Source: Chara braunii (Eukaryota > Streptophyta > Charophyceae > Charales > Characeae). Taken from it: DNA of 64,000 nucleotides. Where the stretch lies: positions 75,052 through 139,051 of the forward strand of contig BFEA01000820.1 of the NCBI GenBank assembly GCA_003427395.1. Reading direction: 5' to 3'. Below the pieces are notes generated by a model that saw nothing but the letters and a program-made list of their open reading frames with translations, searched no databases and was not told the origin of the DNA. The position numbers and the translations under genes are program-made. Below, piece by piece: positions 30,438 to 41,498 of the stretch (its first letter is position 1; the number at the start of each line of letters is the position of its first letter).

Positions 30438-30837
30438 GAATGAATGTGCTTATCGTACCAAGCTGCGTCGTGTTCAATATATCACGCAATATTCCGCCAT
30501 GTCCACAATAGGCCGAAAACTCAAAATGAATAGTGCTGCTAAGGTTTTCAAACATTTTTCTTTTCCACTTTCCATTACCTGTGGGACTCGACCCTACCAA
30601 AGGATCGAAGAGAAGGCGTTGACGCGAAGTTCTGAATCTTAATTGGGAGTCAGTCCTATGATGCAAGGAATTATTGAGTGCGCCCAGGTCGCAGATCTCG
30701 ATTGTAGGGCGGCTCCAACTCTGCGACACCATCTCAAGCTGGCCCAGGCCAAGGGCGTGAGCTACACGTGCGTGGTATGCCTAGTGATAGGTCATGCCTG
30801 AGAGTAGCATGCGACAGGTGAGAGCGACACTACGTCA
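30438..30837. other. Spacer, no gene seen
   Basis: A minus-strand frame of about 105 codons overlaps tRNA-Glu and has no recognisable domain; 'ggtagggtcgagtcccac' near 30,590 looks like an isolated tRNA T-arm but no cloverleaf could be built around it. Confidence 0.4.
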
Positions 30838-31710
30838 ACAGATTTGGGTCCAAGGGGCCCGGTCCCATTGTGTCCCAATGGGTCCCAAGTAGGTCGTAAC
30901 GAAGTCCCAAGGAGAGTACCTCAAGGTCCTACTTTTTGCCTCTACCGTACTAAAAAACGAATTTCAACTTCAAGAGGGAACCTACAGATAACATCCATTC
31001 ACAAATGAAAAAGACAAAGCACTGTAGAAAGATATGGCTTTCAAAGCAAGATACTTCATTTCTACATCCATCAGATTAGTAAGTACCCCATTGTGTCCCA
31101 TATTAGTTCGCACACCAATTCACACAACCAAGACTTCAGGGTAGGATGAGACCTAAAAGTACCCCATAAGGACAACAATACCATGCACGCATACATGGGC
31201 AACCCTTAGGTGCACGACACTTGCCTAAGTAGCCCGGACACTGAGATGAAGTATAACTCACCCCCCTTCCTCATGTGGTCTTCCTAACAATATTCGCTAC
31301 CTCTACACTACTGTCATGTAGGAGGGTCTCACTTCCAACATCAAAGTGCAACGTCGGAACCCAAGCCGATGCTGAAGAACAAAGTAGTAACTTGCAGTCC
31401 GTAGATGCAGAATGGCTACCTCCCTCAAGATCGCCTACTTGAGGGAGGCCCTCAAGTCACCGAGTGTCTCCCTGTCGCCTCTCTGAAGTTGTCGCATGAA
31501 ATCCTCTTGGTGTGTCTCGCCACCACATACTTACTCTCAATCTACCTGGTCACGTTCAATGCGGACCCAGTATGACCTAACCAGGTGGGGGCAGCTTCCC
31601 TAAGCCACACTGCCCCACTTCCCACTTCGGACCAACCCTAACCCTAAGTGGTTAGCCCTTGCCACTTAGGTTTGGTGGATAAGTCAACTCTCATCAGCAA
31701 GTAGAATCCT
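30838..31710 (-). repeat. LTR-family leader, copy A
   Basis: 30,838-31,480 matches 34,820-35,580 (with a MITE extra in the latter): 'cagatttgggtccaagggg', 'aaaaacgaatttcaacttca', 'gcagtccgtagatgcagaatggctacctccc'. It lies on the internal side of the PBS at 31,711, hence the leader of a minus-strand element. It has a short 'accctaaccctaa' word at 31,632, too short to be telomeric. Confidence 0.65.
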
Positions 31711-31721
31711 CTCTGATACCA
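31711..31721 (-). promoter_or_regulatory. Primer-binding site of LTR copy A
   Basis: TGGTATCAGAG on the minus strand, a few bases after the LTR end; matches the initiator tRNA-Met PBS consensus. Confidence 0.75.
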
Positions 31722-31726
31722 ACCAA

Positions 31727-33018
31727 TGCTATGGTCCTGGCCAATTTCGAGGTACACATTCATCAGATAGTACAATGACGTCCAATTGCAGAAAGAAACG
31801 AATGAACTTGAGAGGAGAGAGCGGGTTAGAAGAAGAAGAAGAAGAAAGAAAGAAGAAAGAAGATGTACACCAGCATAGACAAATGATAATGCTCTTCTTC
31901 TTCGCCCAACACTCTCCGCCTCCTTGACTCCTCTCTTATTCACACAAGAAATAATAGTACAATGTTGAATGGCTGAACCAGAGTCAATGTCCGAATCCCT
32001 CTTCTACTGCAGGTATCACTTGAGGTCCACCATAGCCATGGCCGCCTCCCTCACTCTTCACTCTCATAGGCCGAGGATATGGCGGACCACTCGGGCCTTG
32101 CCCTGATGTCCAAAGAACGAGCAAAGCAGCTATGGCTGCTCTAGCTCAGGCCGCCATGCCCGACTATGCCGTGAAGCTTCTTGGTGTAGCTCTGCCCCCA
32201 CGGGGACCTTCTTGCTTCAGCGCCCACCAAGGTGATGAAGATGGATGCCACCATAGCCAGGTAAGTACCTCTGGCGCTACCCCTTCCTCTTGGTCTTCTT
32301 CCTCCTTTGTGTCCTTGCTCCTTCCCAAGCCAGCGCTCCAGCCAGTGTGTCGCCAAGCTTGCACACCAACAGTGAGGCTGGGCTCTTCGCCCGACCTGGA
32401 TATATAGCGGCCTGCTTGCCTCTTGGGCAGTGACTTCCAGGCCGCTCGGCCTTCCAAGCAACCGGTACCTCCTCGCTTCTGGAGGGAAACATCATTGCGG
32501 ACTTTGATATTGCCCGTACAGGCCCTAGACTCAGACTGGTTGAACTGGTACCCGCCTAGACCTAGCCTACGACTACTGGGCCTCAAAAATGCCAAATTTT
32601 GTCTCCTTTTGCTCGGCCTCGAGTACGTGGCACATCTACCTCTTCAGGGTGTGGTACCGGCCTACCTCCTATTTGAGTGTTTCCCCGCTGCTTCAAGTGT
32701 TGCGGGCCTCTTTCCCCGCCACTTAGTGTTTTTCCCGCTGCAATCCTCAATGCCATGGCCGCAGGTAAGTACCGGCCTTGAGGGCCCAACAAACGAACAA
32801 GTGCCCTTGCACGTCACACACACACTCAAACCAACAAGCACTCAGACAGACATGCAGACCAGCAAGCATGCACACACACAGACACGCAGACCAGCAAGCG
32901 TGCACACAAATAGACTAGAGAACTTGGTAGCAAGCGGGAAACTCAGCAAGGCATTCAGTCCATGAGCAAAACTCAGAAATCAGTTGTGTCTCAGTCCATG
33001 TTTGGTCGGGTCATCACA
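31727..33018 (-). repeat. LTR copy A
   Basis: About 1.29 kb with TGTGATGACC at 33,018 (minus strand) and CA at 31,727. Homologous in order to 40,150-41,343 (copy C) and partly to 35,585-36,238 (copy B), for example the 'ggtgatgaagatgg..ccaccatagccaggtaagtacct' and 'cagtgttctcagtc' style ends. The right edge abuts nad5 sequence exactly at 33,016-33,018. Confidence 0.75.
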
Positions 33019-33117
33019 CAGCTACTATGGTAAAAGCAGGCAACGTGTTAACCTCATTTGAATACGCACCCAAGGCTTTAGTTGTGATTACTTTTGTGGG
33101 AGCTATGACATCCTTTC
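33016..33117 (+). pseudogene. nad5: nad5 fragment, downstream half
   Basis: It encodes (H)TATMVKAGNVLTSFEYAP followed by KALVVITFVGAMTSF, the continuation of the nad5 core found at 28,999-29,097, with a small internal loss after KAG. Beyond 33,117 the frame leaves nad5. It is evidence that retrotransposon DNA separates two halves of one mitochondrial insert. Confidence 0.85.
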
Positions 33118-33141
33118 AGGTCGAATGGGACAGTGGGGTTT

Positions 33142-33207
33142 TCCACGAATTCGAAATGTAATAACAAGAATAGCGAGCCCAATAGCAGATTCTGCCGCAG
33201 CTACAGC
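33142..33207 (-). pseudogene. nad4L: nad4L fragment (mitochondrial origin)
   Basis: The minus strand reads AVAAAESAIGLAILVITFRI then RG, the second conserved helix of NADH dehydrogenase subunit 4L. It lies 25 bases from the nad5 fragment in opposite orientation, with homology ending abruptly on both sides, so two mitochondrial pieces were joined or inverted. Confidence 0.82.
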
Positions 33208-33560
33208 TTTAAAAATTATCTATTTCTTATGGTAATCTGCCTGTTCAAAAAGGAAAAAAAAACACGTATACATATTTAGACAAACAAAGTTTACTATTAT
33301 GAATGGAGAAAAGATTGGGCATTCTTCTTGTACGTATGAATTTTTGCTCTACTACCTTTACAGAAATGAAAAGAGATCACTGTGACAAGTTTTTCCAAAA
33401 AATTGAACGTCTCTTTCTTTCTCAATGTTTGGAAAATTGGATTTTTATGTGCATTATTTGTCGATTCTTTCAAAGTTGGTAGTTAATAATAACAAGTGGA
33501 ACCGCCGTAGCTTGGCTGCTGCCGTGGAAGGAGAGGGACGGCAAAGTGGTGAAAGTAAGA
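33208..33560. other. AT-rich flank, probably mitochondrial-derived
   Basis: Composition continues that of the nad4L fragment; no further gene recognised. Confidence 0.35.
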
Positions 33561-33625
33561 AGGGATGGGACTGCCTCCTGTCTCTCTCCCTCTCTGGCGA
33601 TTCGTGCTTCGTGTCCTCATCCGCT

Positions 33626-33626
<1 letters not shown>

Positions 33627-33691
<65 letters not shown>

Positions 33692-33692
33692 N

Positions 33693-33782
<90 letters not shown>
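33627..33782 (+). repeat. (CT)n array with single N
   Basis: CT repeat interrupted by one N at 33,692; true length uncertain. Ser/Leu and Arg/Glu frames through it are artefacts. Confidence 0.95.
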
Positions 33783-33786
<4 letters not shown>

Positions 33787-34135
33787 GTTGTCGGGTGCAA
33801 GGCGAGCAGCAGCGTGAAGCGAAGCAACACGAGGATGGAATGCCAAGTGGGAGGGCGAGAGAGAGCAGATGGGGAAGCAGCACGAGGCCAAGTGGGCGGG
33901 CGCAAGCCAGAGGGGCAACGCGAACCGGACCGGGCGGACCCGATGGCCGCAAAGCAGGCGTCCTGTATTCCCCGACGGGCACGAAAGGGCACTCGACTTT
34001 TTCCTCGTCCCCCGCGCCGGTTCGTGGGCCCTACGGTTGGGGCGAGTTTGGACCTGGTCCCGCCACATGAAGTCCATTACCAGGAGACCGGGTCTCGCGT
34101 CGGCATTACACAAAAATCTTGAGCTATAGTACGTG
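33783..34135. other. GC-rich stretch, no gene seen
   Basis: It holds several overlapping frames in both strands but no recognisable domain. Confidence 0.4.
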
Positions 34136-34310
34136 CGTGCGTGTGTGTGTGTGCGCGTGTGCGTGTGGGTGGGTGGTTGGTTGCGTGCGTGTGGGTGTGG
34201 GTGTGGGTGTGGGTGTGTGAGCGCGTGTGGGTGTGGGTGCGTGTGTGCGCGCGCGCGCAGGTGTGGGTGTGGGTGTGCACGTGTGTGCATGTGGGTTGCG
34301 CATGTGAGAC
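34136..34310 (+). repeat. GT-rich minisatellite
   Basis: Irregular TGTGGG/TGCGTG repeats giving Cys/Val or His/Thr frames. Confidence 0.9.
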
Positions 34311-34819
34311 AGAGGGACCGTGCACGATCCCTCAAATATTTGTGCGCTACTGCGCACTTCTGTTTTTCTTTTTATTTTTCAATCAATAGATCAATAACTC
34401 AGTCAATCAATCAATCAACAACCAATCAAGCATTAATCAGTCAATCAATCAAATTTTTGTTTTTGTTTTTTATTTTGTGTTTTTCACTCGTTTTTATGTT
34501 TCTCATATTTTTAAAATCGAAGAACGAACCAAAAAAAAAAAAGGGTCGGAGAGCATTCTGTGCTTTACAACCCTGTATTTTTTTTTTTTCCTTATTTTTT
34601 CGGACCGTGTGCAATGTCGTACGACCTTCCGGCCATTCTTACGCCCGTTCGTACGGTCGTACGATAGTACCCCTGTACGACGCAGAGGGGTATATGTTGT
34701 AATATGCGAGTCAAGCCACGGACTGTGCGGTAAAAGTACACAAAACGTTAGTCGAGATCTCCTCGGCAGCGAGTGCTCGAACCAAAGAATAACACTCTGC
34801 ATCCCTGAAAGAACGAGAA
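34311..34819. other. AT-rich with (CAAT)n and GTAC palindromes
   Basis: Degenerate CAAT repeats 34,379-34,450 resemble 14,000-14,145. 'cgttcgtacggtcgtacg' near 34,647 resembles the GC ends of the hAT-like elements. No gene. Confidence 0.45.
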
Positions 34820-35584
34820 TGATCTAACGTCAAACGGATTTGGGTCTAAGGGTCCCTTCTTGCTTGGGCCTAGTCCCAGTGGGTACCCTAAGGGTCCCCA
34901 AGTTGGCCGTGACTGAGTCCCAAGCTTGAGGAGTCCCACATGGACCTACTTTCTGCCTCTACGGAATTGGAAAACGAATTTCAACTTCAGGGGGAACCTA
35001 CTATCTACAGCTGTTCATGGATAAAAAGGCAAACCACTGGAGAAAGATATGGTGCTCAATGCAAGATACTCCATCTCTCTATTCATCAGGTGAGAAAGCA
35101 ATTTGCATATGGAGGAGTAGGAAAAGAAACCCAAAGTTACCCCAGCAGGACGATCAATACCATGCACACACACATGGGCATCCCGTAGCACGACACTTAC
35201 CTAAGTGGCCTGAGCTTCGAGATGAAGTAGTCTCATGTGGTCCTCATGACCCCTTTGAACCACCAGTACATCCAGCTATCGGCCGCGGGCCATTTTTGGA
35301 GGCCGCCCGCTGCCGATTCAATTTATCGATGGCGCTGGGCCTTCAAATTTTTTGTAGGCGACGAGTTTTCTTTTCAGCAAGGCTGGGCCTTGTACTGGCG
35401 GTTTAATGCTACTTCTACACTAGTGTCCTATTTACTGGGTGGGTCTAACTCCAACTCCAAAGTGCAACGCCGGATCCCCCATCGATGCTGAAGATCGAAG
35501 TAGCAATTTGCAGTCCGTAGATGCAGAATGGCTACCTCCCTGAAGCTCACCTACTTGAGGGAGGCCCTAGAGTCGCCAAGGTGG
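34820..35584 (-). repeat. LTR-family leader, copy B, with inserted MITE
   Basis: Matches 30,838-31,480; interrupted by the TIR element at 35,254-35,406 that copy A lacks. Confidence 0.7.
35254..35406. mobile_element. MITE-like element with 15-bp TIRs, copy 1
   Basis: Ends tttgaaccaccagtac and gtactggcggtttaa form an imperfect inverted repeat; GC-rich interior ('ggccgcgggcc..ggaggccgcccgc') with 'gccgattcaatttatcg'. The homologous leader at about 31,270-31,300 lacks this segment, giving an empty-site comparison. Confidence 0.7.
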
Positions 35585-36238
35585 GGAGCTGGCCGTTCCT
35601 CTCCCCCACAGCGCTGCTCCAGCCAGTGCTCCAGCAGCGTATTTCCAAATTTGCATGCAGCATATGAGGAGCACTCCTCTCCTCCTGGAGATATATCGGC
35701 CTACTTGCCTCTTGGGCGATGACTTCCAGGTCGCACAGCCTCCGAGCAGCCGGTACCGCCTCCCTTTTGGAGGGAAACATCATTGCAAGCTTTGATATTG
35801 CTCGTACAGGCTCTAGACTCAGACTACTTGGACTGGTACCCGCCTAGACCTAGCCTACAACTACTAGGCCTCTAAAAATGCCAACTTTTGTCTTCTTCTG
35901 CTCGGCCTCGAGTACCCGACATATCTACCACTACTTGGTATGGTACTGGAGTGTTTTTCCCCCGCTCTAAGTGTTGCGGGCCTACCCCCACCACTTGAGT
36001 GTTTTCCCCACTGCAAGTCACGGCCACAGGTAATTACCGGCCCTTCGGGCGTCCTGAACGAACAAGTACCCTTGCAGGTCACACGTGCACTCAAGCCGAC
36101 CAGCACTCAGACAGGCATGCACACACACAGACTTAGAAAACTCAGCAACAAGTGGGAAACTCAGCAAGGCACACATTTTCATTTGTAAATTTCATAAATC
36201 AGTTGTCTCTCAGTGCGTGTGTTTGGTAGATTCTTACA
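35585..36238 (-). repeat. LTR copy B (partial)
   Basis: Matches the promoter-distal part of copies A and C (for example 'ggagggaaacatcattgca', 'cctagacctagcctac', 'ctcaaaagtgttgcgggcct' region) and ends TTCTTACA, i.e. TGTAAGAA in element orientation. The left third of the LTR is missing. Confidence 0.65.
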
Positions 36239-36265
36239 CTGGGGGCAATGTCCCCCTCTGTTCGA

Positions 36266-36425
36266 GGTTTAAACCACCAGTACTATTTTGTCAAGATGCG
36301 TCGGGTAACGCGGGGGCCAAGCGCGGGAGGGCCGCCGACGATAAATCAAATTGACGGCCCGTTTTTGTTTCGGCCTTCCGAAATTGCCCGCAGCCTAAAT
36401 ATGGGAAAGATACTGGTGGTTTAAA
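36266..36425. mobile_element. MITE-like element with 15-bp TIRs, copy 2
   Basis: Ends gtttaaaccaccagta and tactggtggtttaaac are a near-perfect inverted repeat. The interior shares 'cgataaatcaaattgacgg', the reverse complement equivalent of copy 1, so the two copies are in opposite orientation. Confidence 0.75.
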
Positions 36426-37489
36426 CGGGTCTGGTGAAGGAAGGCACGCATGCAGTATTTGCCATTGGAGGGGCCGGTGGGAGGTTGGCATAATCAACAC
36501 AATACTCTACAGCTCTTGTGGGCCATGGGGGTTCACTCCACTCCGAGTTCTTAGTTATTCCAACGGAATGTCTTGGCCTTTGGATTTTGAAGTGGGTGGC
36601 AACGCTCGCCGAAGAGCTCGATTTCCAATGGAATGCAGCCGGGTTAGAATGCTGACATGCAATTGTTTTCGCTTCTCCTTGTTTCACGGCAATCTGGACA
36701 ACGAACGTCAACTTTCACTATCCAACGGGGTCGCCTTACCTTGCGGGACTAAAACAAGCCAGGCGGCATGCAGCTGTGTCAGTCGCATTGATTTTTTGCG
36801 GAAAGCCTCCAGTTTTTTTTTTTTTTTTTTTTTTTTTTCGCTTGGTCGCTCCGGAGTTTTTTCTTCCCCCCCCCCCCTTTGCAAACCTCAGTCTGGTGGC
36901 ACTCGTTGCGTCGGATTTCGCATTGAAAGAAAAGAAGAGTCAGCTTCTAGCCCCGCCCAGTTGGTGCGCAACATATTGATGAAATGCAGACCAGAGGTTA
37001 AAATCGGAGTGCAACTCGACTGCTGGCATTCCCGAATGTGTTCTTTCCCATCCATCCAGAACTACAATTTTAAACTTGTGGGGTCCGAAAAGGAAAAAGA
37101 AAGTGGCAAGATGCACTCATCTTTTTTCGTTTCGACAATTATGTTGTGGGCCCCTATCTCAGTGGTGCACCGTGCACACATGAACTTTCAAAATAAACCT
37201 GAGATCGGGCCCCGTTCCATTACTCAACACTTCGCATGTATCTGGAGCCTGTGTCTTCCCGATACATTCAAAATGTTTGGCTCCTACGAATGCTTGCATT
37301 CCAGGAAGGTATCAATATGTGAAGAATCTAGAAAAGTGGAGCGAGACCCATGGACAGAAAATAACGAGTTACCTGGGGCCGATCAGTTTGATGAAGATAT
37401 TTGAAGGGCCTCGTTCGCCAGCACTGAAACAAATTCATCTATGGCCGATTTCTAGTCCACCCATCGGTGAATCTACTAAATCTACTACA
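36426..37489. other. No gene supported
   Basis: One plus-strand frame of 278 codons (36,568-37,404) runs through a poly-T tract and poly-C and shows no domain; treated as chance. Confidence 0.45.
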
Positions 37490-37640
37490 TTTCTTTTAAA
37501 GTTCCTACGGTCGAGACGAGGTTGTGCCCGTCTGTGAGATGGGTCGTCTAAGAAGCAGCCCGTTTTTCTGCATTTATCAACGGTATGCAGAAAACTCTAC
37601 TGCAAAAGCGGTGGCCATGGAAACTACAGGTCATGCGAAC
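37490..37640 (+). repeat. Dispersed repeat, copy 2 (pairs with 3,391-3,530)
   Basis: Same order of words as 3,391-3,530, e.g. 'tgtgcccgtctgtgagatggg' and 'gcggtggccatggaaactacagg'. Confidence 0.75.
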
Positions 37641-37728
37641 CTCTCAAAAAATAAAAAGGGAAAAAAGGGAAACCGAACTAATGATGGGCCTTGGCACACC
37701 ACAGACCGGACGTGAAAAAAGAGAAAAA

Positions 37729-38011
37729 TTATGGTGAGGCACTTCAAGGAATATATTCGGCCAAAGTCGGGCCAGCTCCACTACTCAACACATGCACGAT
37801 AGACAAAAAAGTTACGGCGGCGTATCTTTTCATGTTCTAGCAGGAGATTCGTCCTCGTTGTGCACATTTGATGATCAGTGGTGCGAGGCTCGACGTGTGG
37901 CGAGGCGCTTCTAGGAATATGCGGCCAAAGTCAGGCCTCAATCCACTACTCACCACATGCACGGAAGACAAAAAATATGGCGGTGTATCTTTCCATGTTC
38001 TAGCGGAAGTT
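37729..38011 (+). repeat. Tandem duplication of about 170-bp period
   Basis: 37,729-37,851 and 37,902-38,011 share 'ggaatat..cggccaaagtc', 'ccactactcaccacatgcacg' and 'tttccatgttctagc'. The last phrase also occurs at 26,231-26,290. Confidence 0.75.
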
Positions 38012-39340
38012 TCACGTTTGGTGAGTAGTGGAGCGAGGCTGGTCTTTTTTTTTTGCATGGGGGGGTGCCACTGCCGAGAACGAAAATCCTGACGCATAGT
38101 CATTCCTCCTGGCAGCGCTGTAGGGATTTTAGCTCTAGGTAGAAGCCGAAGGCGGGGAAATGGCCACGACTGTTTGAATGCGCCATTGGGCTGCATTCAA
38201 ACATGCGCATGGCAAATCTCTCTCTCGCTATGTGTCTACCCACGATGTTTACTTGAAGGTTCTTTCTCTCTCTATCTGTGTGTGTGTGTGTGCCTGCGGT
38301 ATTGTGCTTGAAGGTGTGGAGAGTTGCGTTCACACTCGGCTAAGAAAGGAAGTAGGTGTGTTTGTGAGGCTTGGCGAAGTGCACCCTCTCTCCCTCCCTC
38401 CTTCCCAGCTCTGTCCATCTCTCCTTTGGTGGAGCGACCAAATTATTCATATACCCAACTACCACATGGCTGAAATTATGCTCATACCCAGGCGTGAGCA
38501 TAATCTCGTGGTCAGCCATCCAAGGCCAACCAATGGGTACGCCCACAATTTTGCCAGTCGATTTCTGGACGCGGTGTTGTGCATGAGAGGGGAGAGTTTT
38601 GTTCACAATTGGCCCAGAGTGAAATAGGTCGTTTCGAAGAAAAAAAAGGTGTGGTAAAAGGCTTAGACTTCGTTCAGTCTCCGCCCACAAACGAAACAGG
38701 TGGTTCGGTCGGCGTGGTGAAGTGCACACTTTCTCTTTCTCTCTCTCCCCCCCCCCCTCTCCATACATCCCTCCCTCCCTCCCTCCCTCCCTCCCTCCCT
38801 ACCTCCTCTACATCCCTCCTTCCATCTGCCCATTCGTTCAGGGCTGCGAATCCATGTTTTGTAGGGGTGCTATGTCCCCAAGTGCGACAACATTTTGCAC
38901 AGCCGCTATCGGAAGTTGTAGGCAAGGATCATGCCACGAATGCGAAGAGGCAAGGGGAGAAGGAACACTAGCGGTAGGGGGAGGTCGAGTGCCTGGCCAA
39001 GCAGGGATGAGAAGGCTGTCGTTGGAATCTTGAGGGGCTGCAGTAGCAGGAGAAGGACAAGGGGGAGGGTGAGGATGCGGGATCACGATGGGGTAAAGCG
39101 TTCAAGGTAAGTTTGCCACCGTTCAGGTTGTCGAAGGGTAAGAGGTCGAGGAGGAACCTAAATGGGAGAAGGATCTAGGTCGGGGACCCAATTTGCGAAG
39201 AAGGGGACGTGCAACATGGATTGGTAGGGCCGATCAGGATGTGGGATCGAGAGGAGAAGGTCGGAATGCTGGGCAAATCAGGGTGAGGATGTAGGAACCA
39301 ATGAAGTGTAGGGGAAAGATCGCCAAGCCAACAGGGTGAG
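38012..39340. other. No gene; short CT/GT arrays and a hairpin
   Basis: A (CT)/(GT) run lies at 38,260-38,293 and a (CCCT)n run at 38,745-38,800. An inverted repeat attatgctca/tgagcataat with a 10-base loop sits at 38,473-38,503. Confidence 0.5.
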
Positions 39341-39800
39341 GAATGTAGGGCGTATGGGGGGATGTGGATAAGGTGTGAAAACAAAGATTGCAAGGCAGGA
39401 CGAGGGGCTCATAGGGAGGAGAACATGTTGTAGAGAGCGGGATAATGACGAAGGGGCTGAATCACGAGAGAGAGAGGGTAAATGTGGATATTCAAGTCTA
39501 GGGTGAGGAATGTTGGGCGTATGGGGTCAGGAATGCAGGGCGTATGGGGGGATGTGGACAAGGTGTGAAAATAGAGATTGCAAGGCAGGACGAGGGGCTC
39601 AAAGGGAGGAGAACATGTTGTAGAGAGCGGGATAATGGCAAAGGGGCTGAATCAGGAGAGAGAGAGGGTAAATGTGGATATGCAGGTCTAGGGTGAGGAA
39701 TGTAGGGCGTATGGGGGGATTCGGAAAAGGTGCACAAGAAGAGATTGCAATGCAGGAAGAGGGGCTCAAAGGCAGGAGAACAGGTTGTTAGGAAAGGAGA
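39341..39800 (+). repeat. G-rich minisatellite, about three 165-190-bp units
   Basis: Units start at about 39,341, 39,530 and 39,698 with 'gaatg.agggcgtatgggggg' and share 'gattgcaaggcaggacgaggggctca'. The third is truncated. Confidence 0.85.
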
Positions 39801-40145
39801 GAGCAGGATGACAAGAGGGAGACGATAAATGCGGTTATGTAAGTGATGGTTAGAGAAATGAAGAGAGGAAGAGCGACGAACATATGAAGAGAGGAAAGGA
39901 CATACCAGCTCTGCAAGGGCCACATCGAGTATTGGAGGAGCAGGAGCTCGAAGAGGATCCTAACGACGAAAAGAAAGGCAAGGAGAAAGACGGGAAGAGA
40001 GAGGGGACAGACACAGAGCAAGGAGACAAGAGTCATCAGTGACTACCAAGCTTGAAATACCACTCTTTCACTGCCAAAACAATTGGTTTGGTAGAACCTT
40101 GCATGGTGGGTAGTTTATCTGGAGCGGATGCCTTATCTGGGGCGC
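39801..40145. other. No gene seen
   Basis: Purine-rich; minus-strand frames of about 80-140 codons are composition artefacts. Confidence 0.4.
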
Positions 40146-40149
40146 TTAC

Positions 40150-41343
40150 ACAATAATGCTAAAGGCAAATCTGGCTAGGAGGTCATTCCCAAATTGCAAA
40201 TTCACAATGAACGACAATGCCACCCCATTGCGAAAGAAATGAAACATGTTTAGGCTATGGCGGACTACTAAGGGCCCTGCCCTCCTGTCCAAAGGACAAC
40301 CCAAAGCAGCTATAGCGCTGCACCCTTGTCCAAAAGACAACGCAAAGCAGCTTCGCCGCTGCTCACTAAGCCGCCATGCCTAACTTCGCCTCGAGCTTCC
40401 TTGGTGTGGCACTACCCCAACTGGGGCCTCCAGATGCAGCGCCCGACAAGGTGATGAAGATGGTGTCCACCATAGTCAGGTAGGTACCTTGCCACTCTCC
40501 TCCTTCACCCCTTTCTTCCCCCTCCCGACGCTGGGCTGCTCACCATAGCCAGGCTGAGCCCCCAGCTGCTCTCCTTATCTAGATAGCACTCCCAAGTCCA
40601 GCGCTTGGCTCCAGCAGTACGTCGCCAATCCTTGCACACCACAAATGAGGAGGAGCTGCTTGCTTCTCCCGAAGATATAGCGGTCTACTGGCCCTCTTGG
40701 GCGGTGACTTCCTAGGCCAAGCGGCCTCCCAACAACCGTTACCTCTTCCTTTCGGAAGGAAACATCATTGCAGGCTCTGATATCATCCGGACAGGCCCTA
40801 GACTCAGGCTACTTGGACTGGTACCAGCCTACCTCTAACCTACCACTACTGGGCCTCTAAAATTGGCAACTTTTGTCTTCTTCTGCTCGGCCTCCAGTAC
40901 CCGAGACTTCTACCACTACTTGAGTGGTACCGGGCCTACCTACTACTCGAGTGTTTTTCCCGCTGCTCTAAGTGTCGTGGGCCTACCCCTGCTACTTGAG
41001 TGTTTTCCCCGCTGCAACCCTCAAAGTCACGGTCACAGGTAAGTACCAGCCCTACGGGGCCCTTCAACCAACAAGTACCCTTGCGGGTCACACACACACT
41101 CAGGCTGCCATGCACTCAGACAGGCACACAGACCAGCAGGGACCCTTCAACCAACAAGTACCCTTGCGGGTCACACACACACTCAGTCCGCCAAGCACTC
41201 AGACAGGCACACAGACACGCAGGCACGCACACACAAACTTAGAACTCACAGCAGAATGTGGGAATCTCAGATAGACATACATTCGCGCGGCAAATCCCAG
41301 AAATCAGCAGTGTTCTCAGTCTGTGTTTCGGCGGGTCATTACA
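40150..41343 (-). repeat. LTR copy C (3' LTR of a truncated gypsy element)
   Basis: The right end TGTAATGACCC (minus strand, at 41,343) directly follows the purine tract of the pol fragment. It shares ordered blocks with copy A. An internal short tandem repeat ('gacccttcaaccaacaagtacccttgcggg', split) lies at about 41,060-41,180. Confidence 0.75.
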
Positions 41344-41345
41344 CT

Positions 41346-41358
41346 ACCCCCGCCTCAA
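41346..41358 (-). promoter_or_regulatory. Polypurine tract
   Basis: GAGGCGGGGGTAG on the minus strand immediately before the LTR start. Confidence 0.6.
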
Positions 41359-41498
41359 GAGTGAGGTCCCTTCGAGCGAGTAACTCATTCAGAGTTGGCA
41401 CAAAATGCATCGAATGCGTAGACCAGAAAGAGAGTTTCGGTATAACCGTGAGGAGCGAGTTTTGCAAAAAACTTAACAGTTTGTCCATCAGCGATATG

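Noticed and set aside
30580-30620. Isolated tRNA T-arm-like ggtagggtcgagtcccac
   Set aside because: No acceptor, D-arm or anticodon arm could be found around it.
31631-31644. Telomere-like accctaaccctaa
   Set aside because: Only two units, inside a retrotransposon leader.
33781-34335. His/Thr-rich and Cys/Val-rich ORFs
   Set aside because: Translations of GT-rich minisatellite.
36568-37404. Plus-strand ORF of 278 codons
   Set aside because: Includes a poly-Phe run from poly-T and a poly-C tract; no recognisable motif; composition suggests chance.
39341-39800. CRISPR-like array
   Set aside because: Units of 165-190 bp without constant repeat/variable spacer pattern; a eukaryotic minisatellite.
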